Below are positions 17,901 to 24,526 of a stretch of 64,000 nucleotides of DNA, piece after piece. The DNA lies in assembly GCA_031271815.1 (NCBI GenBank), contig JAISVA010000007.1, positions 38,726 through 102,725 of the forward strand. Direction: 5' to 3'. Each line of letters begins with the position of its first letter. Within the stretch, counting starts at the first letter, position 1. The translations under genes and the position numbers were made by a program. The notes beneath the pieces were generated by a model. The model worked only from the letters and a program-made list of their open reading frames with translations. It had not been told where the DNA came from and searched no databases. The stretch is from Prevotellaceae bacterium (GTDB lineage: Bacteria; Bacteroidota; Bacteroidia; Bacteroidales; Paludibacteraceae).

Positions 17901-18298
17901 CAAATCCTTTAGTTGATTGGGATCCGGCTTACGTTACCAAGTTACAATGGCAAGTAAAAGATGATCCGGCACGTAATTTCGAATTTGCAATCGACCATGT
18001 ATCAATACTTGACAAAGTACTTGATTTGCCTGAACCAGGTTATGGTGTTAACGTATCAACCGTTGAAAGCGCATCATTCGCTATCTACCCTAACCCGGCT
18101 AAAGACGGTAACTTTAACGTATCATTGGAAGGTAGCGACAACGCAATCCTTTCAATCCTTAACCTGCAAGGTCAAGTGGTTTACAGCGCAGAAGTTAGCA
18201 ACGGAGCAGCTGTCAACGCAAACCTCGGAGCAGGCGTATATGTAGTTTCCGTTCAAACTGCGAACAGTGTACAAACTCAGAAGTTGATTGTAAAATAA
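14933..18298 (+). CDS. Secreted multidomain GH5 endoglucanase with T9SS sorting domain
   Basis: The protein has 1121 residues from ATG 14933, which begins a clean signal peptide (MKKRLLLLLITAFTVCWQ..NAQ). GH5 domain: residues about 25-365, with acid/base Glu164 in FEIYNEPL and nucleophile Glu276 in FVTEWGT; YVIIDWHSH is another family motif. Then come an InlB/Listeria-Bacteroides repeat (about 383-447, GYRFLGWFTAATGG), a CBM11-like beta sandwich (about 459-647), two FIVAR-type helical repeats (about 659-737 and 740-815, each starting DKTAL), a second CBM11-like module (about 824-1025) and a type A T9SS tail (about 1039-1121, FAIYPNPAKDGNF, ending KLIVK). It should cleave beta-1,4-glucans at the cell surface or outside. 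CBM naming is by resemblance. No Sus pair adjoins it. Confidence 0.9.
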   Translation: MKKRLLLLLITAFTVCWQMNAQGPVDCYGQLQVNGNKIYGSNTGSTPVQVKGVSFGWNNFPESSPFFIPGMVDAMVNQWKAEVIRVPMAATSDQWNSGYDRNAAGLTSLNNYVIQRAIDKGVYVIIDWHSHFAENEKTNAKKYMVEMAQKWGKYDNVIFEIYNEPLGSDAGEWNGQRSNTTWNDIKTYANEMITAIREHSDNLIIVGTRNFSQCLNEATGSNAIGNENTKNIAYAFHFYAASHRMNTGTPENGWNMSMQQQLQSAMNNGKAVFVTEWGTVGASGGGSHDAGSSSSWMQLLDQNKISSCAWQVSEKDEAASFFQTPGVSNGNRGTKHNNPESWFGVKSNFSASGQFVYQMLQDWSTSAAWRKPGACGACVSVNVTFDFNYTGGPADEVSKTCTGSTAVEPSAKPQRTGYRFLGWFTAATGGTKFDFKSKINAATTIYAQWEEGEPPTVLADGESDLTNLCTVWYQANDGKGGIDATVPQDEDGNILPSAGGKTGNSVNVSYKTVVTGGTSDPEYKNWGCMIGFSLSPETTEEIKVPVDISGALSLTFDYKASLPVIVQVEVAGKGQYELQILASPNWKSQEIDFSKMIRTDWSTDPATEYPWEAENLASVTDIAFAFKSASTAQSGTFGVDNIILQGKDLGPSLCGEAGLVDKTALIAELGTAKAKYDAAVEGTEGGQYQVGSKGIFLNAINEADAVNENEEATQEDVDAALSALQAAVATFNSALNPDVNIDKTALTDALANAKSRHEAAIEGTAKGNYKAGAKDALKSVIDNAEAIHNNPVTQTEVNNAVKALQDALEEFEDKLITEEQPAGPHTLIADCEKANETKLITYWYSYATGLSSIIPVPGDKDPDSEFTMTAPGFDGAGYAAHASGTLVNTGAELGDPGSEKYESAGIGFAFTDPETDYDLTGASGVSFYHKGDAVNFSIINSLTDQDEGEDYNFAVPASANWQLVVVAFPTGPMVSVSGDVFGIAGQAAWANPLVDWDPAYVTKLQWQVKDDPARNFEFAIDHVSILDKVLDLPEPGYGVNVSTVESASFAIYPNPAKDGNFNVSLEGSDNAILSILNLQGQVVYSAEVSNGAAVNANLGAGVYVVSVQTANSVQTQKLIVK

Positions 18299-18343
18299 GA
18301 AAATGCAAATACACCCGGTAAATAAAACTACCGGAAAATAAAA

Positions 18344-18379
18344 AATAAGGGTACCGCAACCGGTATCCTTATTTTTTTG
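18344..18379 (+). terminator. Terminator of the GH5 gene
   Basis: AATAAGGGTACCG and CGGTATCCTTATT pair over 13 bp with one G-T and are followed by a T-run. A smaller CCGGTA/TACCGG hairpin lies just upstream at about 18315-18334. Confidence 0.85.
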
Positions 18380-18552
18380 TATAGTTAAACAAAATTAATT
18401 GGTTTCGACATGAAAGTAATAATGCGAATAAACGTTAACAAGCATATATAAAACGGATAACAGGAAGATATCAGCGTTCCTTTTCCACAATCACGGCTGC
18501 CGTTTTGAAAATATTTTCGTATCTTTGCACCCTAAAATAAACAAAAATACAG

Positions 18553-20352
18553 ATGCAAAAAATCAGGAATGTCGCAATCATTGCACACGTTGACCACGGG
18601 AAAACTACCCTTGTAGATAAAATGTTATTAGCCGGACAACTTTTTAAAGACCACGAAAAACCCGGCGAACTGATATTGGACAATAATGATTTGGAGCGCG
18701 AACGCGGGATTACGATTGTTTCCAAAAACGTTTCCATTCGATATAAAGATTTTAAAATCAACATTATAGATACTCCTGGGCATGCTGATTTCGGCGGAGA
18801 GGTAGAGCGCGTGCTAAATATGGCTGACGGCGTTATCCTCCTGGTCGATGCCTTCGAGGGTCCGATGCCGCAAACCCGTTTCGTACTGCAAAAGGCAATC
18901 GAAATCGGCTTGAAGCCGATTGTGGTAATCAACAAGGTAGATAAGCCGAACTGCCGTCCGGACGAAGTCCACGAAGAGGTTTTTGACCTGATGTTCAGCC
19001 TGGACGCCACCGAAGAGCAGCTGGATTTTCCAACCGTTTACGGATCGGCTAAAAACAACTGGATGTCGTCCGACTGGAAAGTGCAGACAGATAATATCAA
19101 TGCCGTATTAGATACAATCATCGAAAATATCCCCGAACCGGAATACCGCGAGGGAACGCCGCAAATGCTGATTACGTCGCTCGATTTTTCCTCTTATGTC
19201 GGACGAATCGCTATCGGGCGCATACATCGCGGCGAACTGAAAGAGAACCAAGATGTGGCCCTTGTCAAAAGAGATGGATCGGTTATCAAATCACGCATCA
19301 AGGAACTGCACGTCTTTGAAGGTTTCGGTCGCTCAAAAGTAAAGGAGGCAGGCTGTGGAGAAATTTGCGCTCTGGTTGGAATCGAAGGCTTCGAAATCGG
19401 CGATTCCATTTGCGACATTCAAAATCCCGAGCCGCTTCCGCCTATTGCAATTGACGAGCCTACAATGAGTATGATTTTTTCTATCAACGATTCGCCCTTC
19501 TTCGGAAAAGACGGAAAATATGTAACCTCCCGTCACATCAATGACCGTTTAGTTAAAGAGTTGGATAGGAATTTAGCGTTGCGCGTACAAAAATCGCCGG
19601 ATTCGGACATTTGGTCTGTTTTCGGTCGCGGCGTGCTTCACTTATCGGTGCTTATCGAAACGATGCGTCGCGAAGGGTATGAGTTGCAAGTTGGTCAGCC
19701 ACAGGTTATTTTCAAAGAAATCGACGGTGTAAAATCCGAGCCGATCGAACAATTATCAATCAATCTGCCCGAAGAAGTTTCCGGAAAAATTATCGAAATG
19801 GTTGCTATCCGCAAAGGCGAAATGATCTCCATGGAACGCAAGGGCGAGCGTGTGCATCTGGAATTTTTGATTCCTTCGCGCGGAATTATCGGACTTCGTA
19901 CCAACGTATTGACCGCCTCCGCAGGCGAAGCCGTAATGGCGCACCGTTTTCTTGAATACCAACCCTACAAGGGCGAAATCGAAAAACGATCGAACGGTTC
20001 GATTATCGCCATGGAGAGCGGAACCGCCTTTGCTTATGCCATCGACAAATTGCAGGACAGAGGAAAATTCTTCATCTACCCGCAAGACGAAATCTATGCC
20101 GGACAGGTAGTGGGCGAACACGCCAAAGAAGGCGATTTGGTTGTCAATGTAACAAAGTCGAAAAAACTTACTAATATGCGCGCCTCCGGAGCCGATGATA
20201 AAGCGCGGATTATCCCGCCGATTGTTTTCAGTCTCGAAGAAGCATTAGAATACATCAAAGAAGATGAATATGTTGAGATAACTCCCAATAATATGCGTTT
20301 GCGTAAAATTTACCTGGACGAAAACGAACGTAAACGAATGGCGAAGAAATAA
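18553..20352 (+). CDS. typA: Translational GTPase TypA/BipA
   Basis: The protein has 599 residues, the usual length. G1 is AHVDHGKTTLVDKM, switch II is DTPGHADFGGEVERVL, NKVD is VVINKVDKP. EF-G-like domains III and V follow (IETMRREGYELQVGQPQVIF), then the TypA-specific C-terminal domain (RGIIGLRTNVLTASAGEAVM, TKSKKLTNMRASGADDK). It binds 70S ribosomes and assists 50S assembly and stress or cold growth. A TATCTTTG -7 box lies at 18520-18527 without a clear -33 partner. It is monocistronic. Confidence 0.97.
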   Translation: MQKIRNVAIIAHVDHGKTTLVDKMLLAGQLFKDHEKPGELILDNNDLERERGITIVSKNVSIRYKDFKINIIDTPGHADFGGEVERVLNMADGVILLVDAFEGPMPQTRFVLQKAIEIGLKPIVVINKVDKPNCRPDEVHEEVFDLMFSLDATEEQLDFPTVYGSAKNNWMSSDWKVQTDNINAVLDTIIENIPEPEYREGTPQMLITSLDFSSYVGRIAIGRIHRGELKENQDVALVKRDGSVIKSRIKELHVFEGFGRSKVKEAGCGEICALVGIEGFEIGDSICDIQNPEPLPPIAIDEPTMSMIFSINDSPFFGKDGKYVTSRHINDRLVKELDRNLALRVQKSPDSDIWSVFGRGVLHLSVLIETMRREGYELQVGQPQVIFKEIDGVKSEPIEQLSINLPEEVSGKIIEMVAIRKGEMISMERKGERVHLEFLIPSRGIIGLRTNVLTASAGEAVMAHRFLEYQPYKGEIEKRSNGSIIAMESGTAFAYAIDKLQDRGKFFIYPQDEIYAGQVVGEHAKEGDLVVNVTKSKKLTNMRASGADDKARIIPPIVFSLEEALEYIKEDEYVEITPNNMRLRKIYLDENERKRMAKK

Positions 20353-20384
20353 ACACAGATAAAAACTGTTTTGATTTACATATT

Positions 20385-20553
20385 AAAGGGGCTGTCTCAA
20401 AAGAACAAGGATAACGCTGATAACACGGATCTTCACAGATAACAAGCGAATAGGAATTTTATATATAACTAATTATCAATGATATAAAAATCTGTGTTCA
20501 TCCGTGTTTTCTGTGTCATCTGCGTTCAAAAAGACTTTTGAGACAGCCTCTTT
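20385..20553. mobile_element. MITE-like element with 19-bp terminal inverted repeats
   Basis: The left end AAAGGGGCTGTCTCAAAAG (20385-20403) and right end CTTTTGAGACAGCCTCTTT (20535-20553) are inverted repeats with one mismatch. The 169-bp body is itself largely palindromic (GATAACACGGAT, CATCCGTGTT) and encodes nothing. Related copies lie at 29001-29107, 43721-43870, 55602-55740 and 58883-58978. Such ends resemble transposase-recognised termini; mobilisation in trans by an unseen transposase is inferred. Confidence 0.8.
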
Positions 20554-20591
20554 CGTTTTTTTATTTATCTTTGTTGAAAAATAGAGTTGAA

Positions 20592-20839
20592 ATGCTTAGA
20601 AAATTTAAAGTATCAAATTTTGAAAATGAGTTTATAATTGAAAAAAAACAGGCGTTCAATTCATACTTACAACCCATAATACTTCGATCATTACCAACGA
20701 TTTATTAAGACAGGATTGTTATTTTTTGATGAACAAAAGAAAATTCCGGTCATTGACAAAGTGCACTCCAAAAGAATTAAGAGAAGCGCGTAATATTGAA
20801 AAAATGTACAAAGCAGGCTCATTCAATGTCAATGAATAA
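20592..20839 (+). pseudogene. Remnant of an AAA-family ATPase gene
   Basis: ATG 20592 opens MLRKFKVSNFENEF, which resembles the N-terminus of AAA15/OLD-type ATPases (M-x-x-KF-x-V-x-NF). The frame stops after 38 codons. A later fragment in a different frame, ending at 20839, reads TPKELREARNIEKMYKAGSF, like the C-terminal end of such ATPases. Walker and Toprim cores are missing, so this is an internally deleted, frameshifted relic. Its stop overlaps the start of the next fragment (ATG 20832), as in a coupled two-gene module. Family assignment is by resemblance only. Confidence 0.5.
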
Positions 20840-20990
20840 AATTTTATTTATTTTTGAAGGACGGAAAACAGATCTAATTGTCAAAAGTTTAGAAAAGTAT
20901 TTTCTTAAGTGCATTCTCTGTCTTTATTCACGATTATTACGGAAATCAAAAACAAAAGTTTTAGTGTCTAATCAAAAAAAGCAAATATAA
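20832..20990 (+). pseudogene. Remnant of the ATPase partner gene
   Basis: The fragment reads MNKILFIFEGRKTDLIVKSL and runs on to a premature end at 20990, 53 residues in all. The 'ILFIFEGxKTE' start is how I remember the small partner proteins encoded directly after AAA15 ATPases in Bacteroidales. They are possibly Toprim- or nuclease-type effectors of anti-phage modules, but this could not be tested. The reading frame degenerates after about 25 residues. The ATG overlaps the end of the preceding relic, supporting an ancestral operon. Confidence 0.4.
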
Positions 20991-22112
20991 ATGTTGTTCA
21001 AGAACATATACGGTCAAGAAAACGTAAAACAAATATTCATTCGTGCCGTGCAGGAAAACCGCATACCGCACGCCCTGCTGATTACAGGACCCGAAGGTTC
21101 GGGAAAATTACCGCTTGCCATTGCTTTTGCCCGGTATGTTTGTTGCGAAAACAGAAGCGATACGGATGCTTGCGGCGTGTGTTCATCGTGTGTTAAATTT
21201 GACAAATTGATTCATCCCGATTTGCATTTCGTTTTTCCGATTACGCGCCCAAAGGATTCTGTTACTTGCGATTACCACCTTGGCGCCTGGCGCGAACAGT
21301 TTTTGCAACAGCCTTATTTCAGCTTAGACCGATGGTTGGCAAAAATCGGTTCGGAAGATAAAAATCCGGTTATTTATGCCAATGAAAGTGAGGAAATTAC
21401 CCGGAAACTTAACATAAAATCTTACGAGGCGGATTACAAAATAATGATTATTTGGCTGCCTGAAAAGATGCACGAGGTCTGTGCCAATAAGCTGCTCAAA
21501 ATATTGGAGGAACCGCCCGAAAAGACGCTTTTCATGCTGGTAACCGAAAATGCCGAGCAACTTCTGACCACGATTGTTTCGCGCACACAACGCATTGCGG
21601 TTCCGCCGCTGGATAAAGAAACGGTGTGCCGGGCAATTGCCGGACGTTATCAAATCGAAGAGCCTGAAAGGAGTAACATTGCACACATTGCCAACGGTAA
21701 TTTAATCCGGGCGGAAGAGATTATCCGGACTTCGAGCGAAAGCCGCGAATATTTCGACCTGTTCGCACAGGTAATGCGCGCCTCCTACAGCCGCAATGCA
21801 ATGGAAATGAAACGCTGGTCGGAAACAATGTCGCGCCTGGGCAGAAAACGCCAGACTTCCTTCCTGCAATACACTCAGCGGATGATTCGGGAAAACTTTA
21901 TTTTAAATCTGAAAAACAGTGATTTAAATTATATGACGGGATATGAGAATGATTTCTCTGCCCGCTTTTCCCCGTTTGTGAATGAACGCAATATATTCGG
22001 GCTGCTTTCCGAACTCGAAAGCGCAGAGCGGCACATCGAACGGAATGTACAGGCAAAACCGGTCTTTTTCGACCTGGCTTTGAAGATGATTATGCTTTTG
22101 AAAAACAGCTAA
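20991..22112 (+). CDS. holB: DNA polymerase III, delta-prime subunit
   Basis: The protein has 373 residues. The AAA+ clamp-loader fold has Walker A GPEGSGKL, and the zinc module of gamma/delta' subunits is visible as CCENRSDTDACGVCSSC. The sensor region LVTENAEQLLTTIVSRTQRI carries the SRT (SRC-like) motif, typical of delta' and DnaX. HPDLHFVFPITRPK is the Bacteroidota form of the HPD loop. It loads the beta clamp at the fork. Upstream is a decayed module, so the gene's own promoter is unclear; the start directly abuts the end of that relic. Confidence 0.92.
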   Translation: MLFKNIYGQENVKQIFIRAVQENRIPHALLITGPEGSGKLPLAIAFARYVCCENRSDTDACGVCSSCVKFDKLIHPDLHFVFPITRPKDSVTCDYHLGAWREQFLQQPYFSLDRWLAKIGSEDKNPVIYANESEEITRKLNIKSYEADYKIMIIWLPEKMHEVCANKLLKILEEPPEKTLFMLVTENAEQLLTTIVSRTQRIAVPPLDKETVCRAIAGRYQIEEPERSNIAHIANGNLIRAEEIIRTSSESREYFDLFAQVMRASYSRNAMEMKRWSETMSRLGRKRQTSFLQYTQRMIRENFILNLKNSDLNYMTGYENDFSARFSPFVNERNIFGLLSELESAERHIERNVQAKPVFFDLALKMIMLLKNS

Positions 22113-22205
22113 AATGAATTGCCTTGAGTCAATTCATTTTATATGGATATGAACTGCTTGTGCTTAAAAATCAACCTGTTTTATAATTTACAATATGATT
22201 ACCCA

Positions 22206-23447
22206 ATGAACACAATAGAATTAATTACCATCGGCGATGAAATCCTGATTGGTCAAATAGTTGATACCAATTCCGCCTGGATGGCGCAGGAGTTAAACCG
22301 CGAGGGATTTCAAGTCGTGCAGATAACTTCTATTCCCGATGTTCGGGAGCAACTGATCGAAGCTTTTACCAACGCACTCAAACGGGCGGACGCTATTCTG
22401 GTTACCGGCGGAATCGGTCCGACCAAAGACGATATTACCAAGCAAACCCTGTGCGAGTTTTTCGGGACCGAACTTGTTTTTAATGAGGAAATGTATCAAA
22501 ACGTGCTCCGTCAGATTGCCGGGCGAACGGGCTTGATGAATGAGCTCAACCGCCGTCAGGCTTACGTTCCCGCCTGCTGCACGCCAATTGTAAATGAGGT
22601 GGGAACAGCGCCGGTGACCTGGTACGAACGCGCCGGAAAAATACTTGTTTCCATGCCCGGCGTACCGAAAGAAATGGAACAGGTGATGAAAAATGAAATC
22701 CTGCCGCGACTGAAAGCCCATTTCCATACACCCAGCCTGGTACACCGGACAATCATTGTGAAGGATTATCCCGAATCACAACTTGCCGTCAAATTGGAGG
22801 AATGGGAAAACGCGCTGCCGCCTTTCATTAAGTTAGCCTATTTGCCGCAGGTAGGGTACATCCGCTTAAGGCTTACGGGTAAAAACGAAGATAAGAAATT
22901 GCTGAGCGAAACGATTGAAGAAGAAGTTGGTAAGTTACGCGAAATATTGGGCGCCGCCATCGTTGCAACCGAAGATATTGCGCCCGAAGTGTTAATAAGC
23001 CGGATATTAAAGGAAGCCGGACTGACATTAAGCGTTGCCGAAAGCTGTACGGGCGGGAACATTGCACACCTGCTGACGCTACATCCCGGCAGTTCGCTTT
23101 TCTTTAAAGGCGGAGTAGTTGCCTATTCCAACGAAGTAAAGCAACATGTGCTGGGCGTTAATCCCAATGATATAGAAAATTACGGAGCAGTGAGCCGCGA
23201 AGTAGTGGAGCAGATGGCGCAGGGAGTCAGAAAAGTGTTAAAAACAGACATCGCTGTTGCCACTTCCGGCATTGCCGGACCGGACGGCGGAACGCCTGAA
23301 AAACCGGTTGGAACAGTCTGGATAGCAGCTTCTAACAGTGAAAAGACAATCAGCCGGAAGTTCCAATTCGGGAACTTCAGGGAAAGAAATATAGAAAAAG
23401 CAACTTTTGCTGCAATTTTTCTTGCAAAAGAACTTGTAGAAAAATAA
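22206..23447 (+). CDS. cinA: CinA-like protein (competence/damage-inducible; NMN amidohydrolase domain)
   Basis: The protein has 413 residues from ATG 22206 (MNTIELITIGDEILIGQIVD); an ATG 21 codons upstream gives an unrelated leader. The N-terminal MoCF-biosynthesis-like domain has GDEILIGQIVDTNSAW and VTGGIGPTKDDITK. The C-terminal PncC domain has SVAESCTGGNIAHLLTLHPG and VATSGIAGPDGGTPEKPVGT. PncC deamidates nicotinamide mononucleotide for NAD salvage, and the N-terminal part has ADP-ribose pyrophosphatase activity in studied homologues. It lies about 90 bases after holB and may share its transcript. Confidence 0.95.
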   Translation: MNTIELITIGDEILIGQIVDTNSAWMAQELNREGFQVVQITSIPDVREQLIEAFTNALKRADAILVTGGIGPTKDDITKQTLCEFFGTELVFNEEMYQNVLRQIAGRTGLMNELNRRQAYVPACCTPIVNEVGTAPVTWYERAGKILVSMPGVPKEMEQVMKNEILPRLKAHFHTPSLVHRTIIVKDYPESQLAVKLEEWENALPPFIKLAYLPQVGYIRLRLTGKNEDKKLLSETIEEEVGKLREILGAAIVATEDIAPEVLISRILKEAGLTLSVAESCTGGNIAHLLTLHPGSSLFFKGGVVAYSNEVKQHVLGVNPNDIENYGAVSREVVEQMAQGVRKVLKTDIAVATSGIAGPDGGTPEKPVGTVWIAASNSEKTISRKFQFGNFRERNIEKATFAAIFLAKELVEK

Positions 23448-23463
23448 AAAAGAATTACCTTTG
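23433..23463 (+). promoter_or_regulatory. Promoter of the rpmB-rpmG-DUF4295 operon
   Basis: CTTG (23433-23436) and TACCTTTG (23456-23463) are separated by 19 bases, a near-ideal Bacteroidota promoter lying at the end of cinA. It leaves a 5' leader of about 170 bases with small hairpins such as GGAAGTTACGCTTCTTTCC. An autoregulatory leader is possible but unproven. Confidence 0.65.
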
Positions 23464-23640
23464 CAGCCGATTAGCCTTTTGTAAAATATGCAAAGCAATT
23501 GGTTATCATTTAATAAGATAAAAAGACGAGGCATTTTCGTCTAACGCTGGAAGTTACGCTTCTTTCCGATTGCATCAGGAAAGTTCAGAGTTTGGAAATG
23601 CCAATTTCTTAATCAGTAATCAAAATTAAGATATAAAAAG

Positions 23641-23874
23641 ATGTCAAAAATTTGTCAAATTACCGGTAAGAAGTCAATGGTCGGAAACAATGTTTCTCAC
23701 TCTAAGAGAAGAACAAAAAGATCATTCGACGTAAACTTGTTCAACAAGAAATTTTATTGGCCGGAACAAGAATGTTGGATTAGCTTGAAGCTATCTGCAA
23801 AAGGACTTCGCACAATCAACAAAAAAGGGATTAACGCTACATTGATTGATGCCGCTAAAAAAGGTTTTCTGTAA
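23641..23874 (+). CDS. rpmB: Ribosomal protein bL28
   Basis: The protein has 77 residues. The family signature [20 protein letters not shown] and [16 protein letters not shown] are intact. It is a structural component of the 50S subunit and is followed 20 bases later by rpmG. Confidence 0.97.
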   Translation: MSKICQITGKKSMVGNNVSHSKRRTKRSFDVNLFNKKFYWPEQECWISLKLSAKGLRTINKKGINATLIDAAKKGFL

Positions 23875-23894
23875 TATATTTAAGCATAAAAGAA

Positions 23895-24083
23895 ATGGCA
23901 AAGAAAAGTAAAGAAAGCAGAATACAGGTAATTCTTGAATGCACCGAGCACAAAGAAAGCGGGTTGCCGGGAACTTCTCGTTATATTACCACAAAAAACA
24001 GAAAAAATACTCCCGATCGTTTGGAGTTGAAAAAATACAACCCTATTTTGAGAAGGGTAACTGTTCACAAAGAAATTAAATAA
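23895..24083 (+). CDS. rpmG: Ribosomal protein bL33
   Basis: The protein has 62 residues, rich in Lys/Arg. [12 protein letters not shown] and [19 protein letters not shown] are typical of bL33. The zinc-binding cysteines of the C+ form are absent (a single Cys), so this is a zinc-independent paralogue. It is a 50S component near the E site, the second gene of the operon. Confidence 0.97.
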   Translation: MAKKSKESRIQVILECTEHKESGLPGTSRYITTKNRKNTPDRLELKKYNPILRRVTVHKEIK

Positions 24084-24093
24084 TTTTTGAATT

Positions 24094-24246
24094 ATGGCAA
24101 AGAAGGCAGTAGCATCCATGCAAAAAGGAGAAGGGCGTGCGTATGCAAAAGTAATCAAAATGGTTAAATCTCCGAAAACCGGAGCTTACATGTTTGAAGA
24201 ACAAATCGTACACAATGATGATGTAAAAGCATACTTGGCAAAATAA
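24094..24246 (+). CDS. DUF4295 family small basic protein
   Basis: The protein has 50 residues (MAKKAVASMQKGEGRAYAKV ... VKAYLAK), strongly basic. In Bacteroidota this small protein regularly follows rpmB-rpmG, and ftsY usually comes next; here a terminator and tamB follow instead. The basic charge and operon suggest a ribosome-associated role (inference). It starts 10 bases after the rpmG stop. Confidence 0.9.
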   Translation: MAKKAVASMQKGEGRAYAKVIKMVKSPKTGAYMFEEQIVHNDDVKAYLAK

Positions 24247-24267
24247 ATGTAGCCTTGAAGATACGTA

Positions 24268-24307
24268 CAAAAAGGTTTCCCGTAATTTTAGACGGGAAAC
24301 CTTTTTT
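24268..24307 (+). terminator. Terminator of the rpmB operon
   Basis: AAAAAGGTTTCCCGT pairs with ACGGGAAACCTTTTTT around a 5-7 base loop and runs into a T-tract. Confidence 0.88.
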
Positions 24308-24526
24308 GCTGGTATCCGGTCCGGCGCAAAATTTTCGTTCGGAGTAATAAACCGAATTCGAAATAAAATACATTCATTTCTTGTCACATGCTCAGATTAA
24401 ACAGGCGGATAGACGTTATTTTTTTAGAATTTTCAAACACTTTCCACTCATAAAATGTTTTATTAAAATCAACAGGTTGTGATTTCTCGTAAACATCCTA
24501 TTTTGTGTGTTTATTAATGCTGAAAT

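Noticed and set aside
23464..23640. Known riboswitch or ribosomal leader in front of rpmB
   Set aside because: Small hairpins are present but no recognised consensus; kept only as a possible leader in the promoter entry.
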